From an uncultured Acidimicrobium sp. (GTDB lineage Bacteria; Actinomycetota; Acidimicrobiia; Acidimicrobiales; Ilumatobacteraceae), in contig CAINTF010000056.1 in assembly GCA_903853285.1 (NCBI GenBank), positions 1-5,415 of the forward strand: a stretch of 5,415 nucleotides of DNA. Direction: 5' to 3'. The stretch's first letter is position 1; each line of letters begins with the position of its first letter. The position numbers were made by a program, and so were the translations under genes. This document shows, piece by piece, positions 1 through 4,721 of this stretch. Under the pieces are notes generated by a model. The model made no database searches. It was given only the letters and a program-made list of their open reading frames with translations, and was not told the DNA's origin.

Positions 1-92
1 AAGAAAATATTCCAACGGGCGATGCGTTGGCCGCCGAGTTTGAGAAATTCTTGCGCGAACAACAAGACGGCAACGACGACACTGCGCTGTAA
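1..92 (+). CDS. C-terminal end of a probable PAC2-family protein (partial)
   Basis: Only the last 29 codons are visible, in the frame starting at base 3 and ending with TAA at 90-92. The readable tail contains IPTGDALAAEFEKFLREQ followed by an acidic end (DGNDDTAL). A 'P-(S/T)-G-D-x-L-A-x-E-x-E-x-FLR' ending is, from memory, typical of actinobacterial PAC2 proteins, which are relatives of proteasome-assembly chaperones of uncertain function in bacteria. The amphipathic helix AAEFEKFLREQ fits that C-terminal helix. The frame is open to the left edge and a strong hairpin terminator follows 15 bases after the stop, both of which support a genuine gene end. The gene converges on pstS. The family call rests on a short motif only and could be wrong; the coding call is safer than the product. 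Confidence 0.6.
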   Translation, partial: ENIPTGDALAAEFEKFLREQQDGNDDTAL

Positions 93-107
93 CAGCTCAG
101 AAATGTA

Positions 108-137
108 AAGAACCCCGACCTTTCGGCCGGGGTTCTT
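108..137. terminator. Bidirectional intrinsic terminator between convergent genes
   Basis: The arms aagaaccccg (108-117) and cggggttctt (128-137) are perfect reverse complements. Inside them, two further CC/GG pairs after one mismatch enclose a tttc loop. The hairpin lies 15 bases after the plus-strand stop and 46 bases after the pstS stop on the minus strand. Reading the minus strand, the stem is followed by the T-rich stretch TTACATTT. On the plus strand the T residues are mostly within the stem end (ttctt). It most likely ends transcription from both sides, with the better tail serving pstS. Confidence 0.85.
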
Positions 138-183
138 CAACAGGGGGATGTTGGTCTTGCGACCAAACTTTTACTTGACGTAA

Positions 184-1548
184 TTAGTTACCGGAACCAA
201 CGCGCATTGCGTTGTTCTTTGCAACTGTCAAGAGTGCACCGGTGAGTGGTGCGTAACCCAACGACTCAGCTGCTGCTGGGGCGTATGTGTTAAGGATCCA
301 CTGGAGGTAACCACTCACAACAATTGACTTCGACGAAACTGCAGTCTTACCAAGTGCATAAGTAACTGCGACGAATGGGTACGCCGTGGTGTTTGTTGTC
401 TGCTTGAAGTTGAAGGTAACAAAACCCTTCGCATCAATGTCAGAGTCTGCGATCATCGATGAAACTGCTGCAGATGTTGGAGCAACGTACTTACCAGCGG
501 CATTCTTTACGTTTGCTGCTGCCATACCTTTTGCTGCACGAGTTGCATCAGTGACAAAGGAGATCTCGGTGTAACCGATTGCTCCGTTGGTGTCAGCAAT
601 TGCGTTCGAGACGTTTGCTGAACCGCTTTGACCTTGAAACGCTGCACCAAAACCAGCAACTGCTGTTGCGCCACCAGGAACTGCTGTGGTGAAAGAGTCA
701 TTGATTGTCCACTTTGAGTTGAACGCATTCAATGGCTTGATGAAGTTGTTAGTGGTACCCGAACCGTCGGAGCGGTACACAACTGTGATGGCCTTGGCTG
801 GAAGTGTTGGAGTTGACTGCGCGAACTTTGCAACTTCTTTGCCGTCAACCTTGACGGTGTAGACAGCTTCTTTTGTTGTCAACGCAATTGCAATCTGACC
901 CTTTGTGGCAACAGTTGCAGTCTTTACTGACTTCTTGTCTTCCAAGATTTCAATCTTCTTGCCCTTGGCAGCCTTGAGTGCAGCAGGTGTCAACGTGATG
1001 TTCAGCGTTGCTGCTGTATCTGAAGTTGGTGTCCACAACGCGCTTGCGCCCTTGTATCCACTCTTCTTTGTTGAGTTTGCCCAAATTGCATTGGCCTTCA
1101 TGTCAGCAACAATTGCTGGGTCATTCCACATCTTGATGGTGCCATCAAAAATGCCGGCAACGGTTGGGATGCTCAGGTTAAGAGTTGAACCTTTAATTTC
1201 GTCGAGACGGTAAGCAACTGCAGTGGCACCAGCGACGTACGGAACGTACACCCAGCTGAATGCTGTTGAGCCAGACTGTGTTGACGAAACTGCTGAGTCT
1301 GATCCACCGAAATCGGTGAGGTTGGCAAAGAAGTCTGTCTTGCCCTTAGAAGATCCGCCGCCTGGGTTTGCATAAGTAGCGGTGTGTCCTGATGTCTTCG
1401 AGTATTCAACTGTTGCAGCAGCTTGAAATGTTTGCGGGAAAGTTGCGCCCGAACCACTGATGCTCTCTGCCGATGCCATGGTGGCAACTGACATGCTTCC
1501 AACAACAACGAGTGCTGTTGAAGCAATTACTTTGCGGAAACTTTTCAT
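184..1548 (-). CDS. pstS: Phosphate ABC transporter substrate-binding protein PstS, with an inserted domain
   Basis: Extracellular phosphate-binding protein that delivers phosphate to the PstCA channel; 454 residues. Residues 1-27 form a Sec signal peptide (basic MKSFRK, hydrophobic core, AxA-type end MASA). There is no lipobox cysteine and no cysteine in the whole protein. Conserved PstS segments are GSGATFP (32-38), GGSDSAVS (81-88) and RSDGSGTT (259-266), which match the phosphate-contacting loops of the family. GAIGYTEIS (322-330) and a C-terminal GYLQWILN (413-420) and GYAPL (431-435) also fit. The protein is longer than usual because about 100 residues (roughly 152-251) are inserted between MWNDPAI and ITVVYRSDG. 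The ATG start is supported by GGAGGAG ending 8 bases upstream. pstS is the last gene of the pst block, 138 bases after pstB, with a PHO-box-like repeat in that gap. Confidence 0.95.
   Translation of the reverse strand: MKSFRKVIASTALVVVGSMSVATMASAESISGSGATFPQTFQAAATVEYSKTSGHTATYANPGGGSSKGKTDFFANLTDFGGSDSAVSSTQSGSTAFSWVYVPYVAGATAVAYRLDEIKGSTLNLSIPTVAGIFDGTIKMWNDPAIVADMKANAIWANSTKKSGYKGASALWTPTSDTAATLNITLTPAALKAAKGKKIEILEDKKSVKTATVATKGQIAIALTTKEAVYTVKVDGKEVAKFAQSTPTLPAKAITVVYRSDGSGTTNNFIKPLNAFNSKWTINDSFTTAVPGGATAVAGFGAAFQGQSGSANVSNAIADTNGAIGYTEISFVTDATRAAKGMAAANVKNAAGKYVAPTSAAVSSMIADSDIDAKGFVTFNFKQTTNTTAYPFVAVTYALGKTAVSSKSIVVSGYLQWILNTYAPAAAESLGYAPLTGALLTVAKNNAMRVGSGN
796..1095 (-). other. Extra domain inserted in PstS (residues about 152-251)
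   Basis: In ordinary PstS proteins the 'KWNDPAI' segment is followed after about 15 residues by 'ITVVxRSDGSGTT'. Here about 100 extra residues intervene. The segment has 15 lysines, no arginine and 7 acidic residues by my count, so it is strongly basic compared with the rest of the protein. It alternates short beta-like stretches (TLNITLTP, KKIEILED, QIAIALTT, VYTVKVDGKEVAKF) with polar turns, suggesting a small beta-sandwich or Ig-like module. The boundaries are judged by eye against the general family pattern, and the fold is inferred from residue pattern only. Confidence 0.7.
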
Positions 1549-1556
1549 GAACTGAA

Positions 1557-1563
1557 CTCCTCC
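1557..1563 (-). promoter_or_regulatory. Ribosome binding site of pstS
   Basis: Reading the minus strand, GGAGGAG lies 8 bases before the pstS ATG. It is the strongest Shine-Dalgarno sequence in the window, consistent with high expression of the binding protein relative to the membrane components. It also fixes the start codon. Confidence 0.85.
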
Positions 1564-1619
1564 GAGTTTTTAGGGTTGAACTAACTGTCGTATTGCTTAC
1601 GAACAGAAGTTACAAACTC

Positions 1620-1648
1620 CAGGTATTCATTAGGTAGCGACTCGTCAA
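1620..1648 (-). promoter_or_regulatory. Candidate core promoter of pstS
   Basis: On the minus strand TTGACG (1648-1643) is a good -35 match. It is followed after 17 bases by TACCTG (1625-1620), a poor -10 match that shares only the leading TA. The spacing is ideal, and the same heptamer TACCTGG also occurs downstream of the PHO repeats before pstC. A start near 1612 would give a leader of roughly 60 bases before the pstS ATG. The weak -10 makes this tentative. Confidence 0.35.
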
Positions 1649-1660
1649 ACTACGAGTAGC
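1637..1660 (-). repeat. Inverted repeat in the pstB-pstS gap
   Basis: The perfect 6-base arms actcgt (1640-1645) and acgagt (1652-1657) enclose a 6-base loop, and GC/GC pairs extend the stem beyond one mismatch. No T-tract follows on the minus strand, so it is not a convincing intrinsic terminator. It could be an operator, or an mRNA hairpin that separates pstB and pstS message stability. It overlaps the candidate -35 element of pstS. Confidence 0.5.
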
Positions 1661-1661
1661 A

Positions 1662-1683
1662 AGTAGATGAACAGTGCGTGAAC
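1662..1683 (-). promoter_or_regulatory. PHO box (PhoP-type direct repeats) upstream of pstS
   Basis: On the minus strand, GTTCACG (1683-1677) and GTTCATC (1672-1666) are two heptamers exactly 11 bases apart, directly after the pstB stop. This matches the known actinobacterial PhoP site, a GTTCACC-like heptamer plus four loosely conserved bases in tandem. Weaker in-phase units follow: GTTTGAC at 1650, CGCTACC at 1639 and GAATACC at 1628. The same arrangement occurs before pstC. I infer a separate phosphate-starvation promoter for pstS. Confidence 0.7.
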
Positions 1684-1686
1684 TGC

Positions 1687-2559
1687 TCAGCCGAACTTGC
1701 CCTGCACGTAATCGGCCGTGCGGGTGTCGGTTGGGTTGGTAAACATCTTGCGTGTGGCGTCTGCTTCGACCAACACGCCAGGGCCGCCATCTGACAAAAA
1801 GAAGGCACAGTAATTAGATACACGAGAAGCCTGTTGCATGTTGTGCGTCACGATCACCACGGTGATCTTTTCGGCCAATTCGCGAATGGTTTCTTCAATT
1901 CGCAATGTCGAGCCTGGGTCGAGGGCCGAACATGGTTCGTCCATTAACAAGATGGTTGGTTCAACTGCAAGCGAGCGCGCAATGCACAAGCGCTGTTGTT
2001 GACCGCCCGAGAGCGAACCACCAGAAGCGTCCAAACGGTCTTTGACTTCTTTCCACAGACCAGCGCGGGACAAGCACTTTTCTACGATGTCGTCGTGATT
2101 GCTGACCTTCAGGTTCGCGAGCTTGATGCCAGCAAGGACGTTTTCCTTAATCGTCATAGCTGGAAACGGGTTTGGCTTCTGAAACACCATGCCGACTTTG
2201 AGGCGCATGGCTGCTGCATCAACTTCTGGCGCATAAATATCGGAACCATTCATGAGCACTTCGCCTGCCATTGCTGCGCTTGGAATGAACTCGTGCATGC
2301 GGTTGAGCATGCGCAAAAATGTCGACTTGCCACAGCCCGATGGCCCAATGAGTCCGGTCACGCTGCGTTCTGGAAACTGCAAGTTGATATCGCTCAAGAC
2401 GTGATGAGCACCGAACCATGCGTGAAGTCCACGGGTCTCGAGACCAAGTGGTCGCTCTACGACTGCTGTTGATGCACCAGATGTTGACATTTCATTCATG
2501 ATAATTCCATTTTCTTTCGAGGTTTTTGATTCAGTTCCGACTTGACTCACAACGTTCAC
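1687..2559 (-). CDS. pstB: Phosphate ABC transporter ATP-binding protein PstB
   Basis: Cytoplasmic ATPase that powers phosphate import through PstC and PstA; 290 residues from the GTG at 2559. It contains Walker A GPSGCGKST (72-80), a Q-loop glutamine (Q127) in MVFQKPNPFP, the ABC signature LSGGQ (183-187), Walker B ILLMDEP (203-209) and the H-loop histidine H239 in THNMQQ. The MVFQKPNPFP and NRMHEFIP segments are characteristic of PstB rather than other ABC ATPases. The GTG at 2559 overlaps the pstA stop (GTGA) and has AAGGA 6 bases upstream, which favours coupled translation. Other possible starts are the GTG at 2550 (preceded by AGGTGA) and the ATG at 2499. The first 35 or so residues lie outside the conserved ATPase core, so the start remains slightly uncertain. 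Confidence 0.96.
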   Translation of the reverse strand: MNVVSQVGTESKTSKENGIIMNEMSTSGASTAVVERPLGLETRGLHAWFGAHHVLSDINLQFPERSVTGLIGPSGCGKSTFLRMLNRMHEFIPSAAMAGEVLMNGSDIYAPEVDAAAMRLKVGMVFQKPNPFPAMTIKENVLAGIKLANLKVSNHDDIVEKCLSRAGLWKEVKDRLDASGGSLSGGQQQRLCIARSLAVEPTILLMDEPCSALDPGSTLRIEETIRELAEKITVVIVTHNMQQASRVSNYCAFFLSDGGPGVLVEADATRKMFTNPTDTRTADYVQGKFG

Positions 2560-3617
2560 CTTTTGTCCTTACCACCAAGACGACGAGCGGTAATAAAGAG
2601 TGCGAGGACGATGAGCATCAAGACAAGCGACCCGCTCCATGCCCGTGCAATCGAATACTCGGTACCAATCTGCAACAAGCCAAAGATGTACATGGGCATC
2701 GACGCAATCGGGCCGTTGAAAGGATTGAACTTAAATGCGTTGTTGGACAACGCAGTAAGTAACAACGGTGCAGTCTCACCCACAACGCGAGCGACTCCAA
2801 GAATGGCAGCAGTGGTAAGACCACTGCGCACTGTTGGCAACACCACCATGAGCGAGCTGCGCCACTGGCGTGCGCCGAGCGCGTAGCTCACGGCCCTCAA
2901 ATCTTCTGGAACCAACTTGAGTACTTCTTCTGAAGTTCGAGCAACCGTTGGCAACATCAATACAGAAAGTGCAAGCGCACCTGCGAAACCGCTGAACGAA
3001 CCTGTAAGCGCAATCACAGTTGTGTAAATAAACAAGCCGGCGACGATAGATGGAACACCGCTCATCGACTGAATGACAAAGCGCACAACTTTTGTAAGAC
3101 GACCACGAACTTCGGTGAGATACACGCCACTCAAAATGCCAAGCGGCAACGTGATTGCTGTTGCAATCAACACCATGAGCATCGATCCGATAATTGCGTG
3201 ACCAACTCCGCCCATATTCAGTTCATCATCTGGTGTTGTGACCCGCATGTCATGGAACAAATAGCCGACGTAAAGGCCGTGAAAACCCTTTGTGACGAGG
3301 CTGACAAAAATTGACATCCAAGGAGCAAATGCCACCACCGCTCCGGCGCCTATCACTGTTGAGATAATCGCATTTGTCGACTTTGCTTTGCCAATGCCGC
3401 GCGAACGAAGAATCGTCAGTAGCAATACCTCGACAAAGAACACCAGAGCAAAACCGTCGGGGCCAGCAATTCCAGTAACCATCACGATTGCGTATGCCAC
3501 AACAGCAAGTGCCAGATAAACCAATGCATCGCGACGTTGTTCGGCGCGAGGCTTATGCCAAGGCTGTGTTGGTGTTGCCTCCACTACCTGAATAGTGAGG
3601 TCGCTAGTTGAACTCAT
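2556..3617 (-). CDS. pstA: Phosphate ABC transporter permease PstA
   Basis: Inner-membrane permease subunit that pairs with PstC; 353 residues. Hydrophobic segments lie near 31-51, 54-70, 85-108, 140-166, 187-207, 209-226, 265-290 and 325-344. The cytoplasmic EAA-type loop that docks on PstB runs about 238-261 (EDLRAVSYALGARQW, then VVLP). The segments SMSGVPSIVAGLF (184-196) and GVARVVGETAPLL (274-286) are typical of PstA. The first two membrane segments form an N-terminal extension beyond the usual six-helix core, an arrangement I recall from other actinobacterial PstA proteins. The ATG overlaps the pstC stop (ATGA) and has AAAGG 7 bases upstream inside pstC, so it is coupled to pstC. It ends overlapping pstB. 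Confidence 0.95.
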   Translation of the reverse strand: MSSTSDLTIQVVEATPTQPWHKPRAEQRRDALVYLALAVVAYAIVMVTGIAGPDGFALVFFVEVLLLTILRSRGIGKAKSTNAIISTVIGAGAVVAFAPWMSIFVSLVTKGFHGLYVGYLFHDMRVTTPDDELNMGGVGHAIIGSMLMVLIATAITLPLGILSGVYLTEVRGRLTKVVRFVIQSMSGVPSIVAGLFIYTTVIALTGSFSGFAGALALSVLMLPTVARTSEEVLKLVPEDLRAVSYALGARQWRSSLMVVLPTVRSGLTTAAILGVARVVGETAPLLLTALSNNAFKFNPFNGPIASMPMYIFGLLQIGTEYSIARAWSGSLVLMLIVLALFITARRLGGKDKR

Positions 3618-4606
3618 GGTTGAGCCTTTGCGGTGCGCTGCACTACTGCAGTTGCAGCCATGTTGACCGAAAGAGTGAGCAAGAACAACACGAAGCCTGC
3701 TGCAAGCAGTGCCTTCAACTCATACGGAGTTGCTTCACCAAACTTCGTTGCAATCAGTGATGCAATGTTGCCACCCTCTGATTCGAGAATATTGAAGTTG
3801 TATTTGAACACGAGATTCAACAGCAAATACACCGCAACTGTTTCGCCAAGCGCTCGACCAAGTCCAAGCATTGCGCCACCAACAACACCACTGCGACCAA
3901 ATGGCAACACCACTGCGCGGATGGCGCCCCAGCGTGTGCCACCGAGTGCGTAACACGAGTCGACAAGTTCGCGCGGAGTACGCGAATACACCTCACGAGA
4001 AACAGAAGTGATGATCGGAACGATCATTGCGGCAAGCACGAGTCCGGCGATAAACGGTGAGCGACCAAAAATGCCAAGTTCGTTATTGAACAACGGAAAC
4101 CAGCCGAGATAGTGACTGGTGAGTGCAGCCCACCTCTCGCCCATTGAAGAGAAAACTTGGATGCCCCACAAACCGAAAAATAACGACGGAATTGCTGCTG
4201 CAAGATCCAGCATCGATACAAGCGTGCTCTTAATTTTCGCTGGCGCGAAAAACTCCATGTACAAAGCGCCGGCAATTGAAAGTGGTACCGCAAAGAAGAG
4301 CGCAATCAACGACGTGACAATGGTGCCAGCGAGCATTGGTCCAATAGAAAACTCAGCCGGAATAATTCCGTCACCACTACCGGCAGTCCAGTTGGTGCCA
4401 GTAATAAACTTTGGTCCCATGTCGCGGAAGATTTCCACACCGCGCGCAAACAAAAACAATCCGATGAGTGCCAAAACAAGCAGCGACGTAACAGCGCCAG
4501 CCGTAACTACGCGACGAAAAATGCGGTCGCCCAGCGAATACACGACATGCATCTCGCGCTTTTGCGGCGCGTTTTGAGGCGTAGAAATTAGGCCGGTTTG
4601 ACTCAC
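3614..4606 (-). CDS. pstC: Phosphate ABC transporter permease PstC
   Basis: Inner-membrane permease subunit and first gene of the pst operon; 330 residues from the GTG at 4606. Membrane segments lie near 34-55, 90-116, 128-152, 184-204, 236-262 and 298-322, the usual six. Family signs are the periplasmic FITGTNW (67-73), MLDLAAAIPSLFFGLWG (132-148), the EAA-type loop about 211-235 (PRELVDSCYALGGTRWG, then VVLP) and GLGRALGETVAV (248-259). The start is uncertain: the GTG at 4606 has no properly spaced Shine-Dalgarno, and the ATG at 4552 (residue 19) has only a weak one. The GTG lies only about 22 bases after the PHO repeats, so this mRNA may be leaderless or nearly so. The last four bases overlap pstA. 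Confidence 0.95.
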   Translation of the reverse strand: MSQTGLISTPQNAPQKREMHVVYSLGDRIFRRVVTAGAVTSLLVLALIGLFLFARGVEIFRDMGPKFITGTNWTAGSGDGIIPAEFSIGPMLAGTIVTSLIALFFAVPLSIAGALYMEFFAPAKIKSTLVSMLDLAAAIPSLFFGLWGIQVFSSMGERWAALTSHYLGWFPLFNNELGIFGRSPFIAGLVLAAMIVPIITSVSREVYSRTPRELVDSCYALGGTRWGAIRAVVLPFGRSGVVGGAMLGLGRALGETVAVYLLLNLVFKYNFNILESEGGNIASLIATKFGEATPYELKALLAAGFVLFLLTLSVNMAATAVVQRTAKAQP

Positions 4607-4624
4607 CTCAAAAGTGTGTCAGTA

Positions 4625-4631
4625 CCAGGTA
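4625..4631 (-). promoter_or_regulatory. TACCTGG element between PHO box and pstC
   Basis: TACCTGG on the minus strand lies 36 bases after the start of the first PHO unit. The identical heptamer occurs before pstS at 1625-1619, 58 bases after the first PHO unit there. The two distances differ by 22, exactly two repeat units. It sits where a -10 region would be expected if the second PHO unit overlaps -35, though it is a poor match to TANNNT. Here it is part of the 9-base palindrome TACCTGGTA. Confidence 0.35.
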
Positions 4632-4634
4632 ATG

Positions 4635-4667
4635 CCTAGATGATCGCTAGGTGAACGAGGGGTGAAC
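4635..4667 (-). promoter_or_regulatory. PHO box (three PhoP-type direct repeats) upstream of pstC
   Basis: On the minus strand the heptamers GTTCACC (4667-4661), GTTCACC (4656-4650) and GATCATC (4645-4639) repeat at exactly 11-base spacing, each followed by a four-base spacer. A weaker fourth unit, CATTACC, follows in phase at 4634-4628. The first two are identical to the consensus I know for actinobacterial PhoP sites upstream of pst and phoU-phoRP. The array sits 29-61 bases before the pstC GTG in a non-coding gap. It strongly suggests that the operon is switched on by phosphate limitation through a PhoR-PhoP system. Confidence 0.85.
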
Positions 4668-4690
4668 TTACCCACCGACCACAGCTTTGA

Positions 4691-4721
4691 TACGCCTTTG
4701 GAGCGCTTATTTACGCCTTTG
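4691..4721. repeat. Pair of 10-base direct repeats at the metY end
   Basis: The exact decamer tacgcctttg occurs at 4691-4700 and 4712-4721, with starts 21 bases apart. The second copy contains part of the metY stop codon and its last codons; the first is in the intergenic region. It may be chance or a small local duplication. No function is apparent. Confidence 0.5.

Noticed and set aside
1549..1686. Small gene or small RNA in the pstB-pstS gap
   Set aside because: No open frame with a ribosome site is seen; the PHO repeats, the dyad and the pstS leader account for the visible structure.
1996..2472. Long plus-strand open frame of 158 codons opposite pstB
   Set aside because: It is antisense to a gene with all ABC ATPase motifs. 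Its translation shows no recognisable family or composition of a real protein, and no promoter or ribosome site was evident.
2554..2560. A GTTCACC heptamer on the plus strand inside the pstA/pstB overlap
   Set aside because: It is a single copy with no 11-base partner, on the strand opposite to the genes, and is explained by the overlapping GTGA start/stop codons and the following pstB codons.
4119..4577. Plus-strand 152-codon open frame opposite pstC
   Set aside because: It is the antisense shadow of the six-helix PstC coding sequence; its low-complexity Pro/Ser/Ala/Thr composition is typical of a shadow frame.
4607..4710. Possible intrinsic terminator between metY and pstC
   Set aside because: Only 4-base stems (such as GGGT/ACCC around 4661-4675) without a T-tract were found, and these bases are better explained by the PHO repeats.
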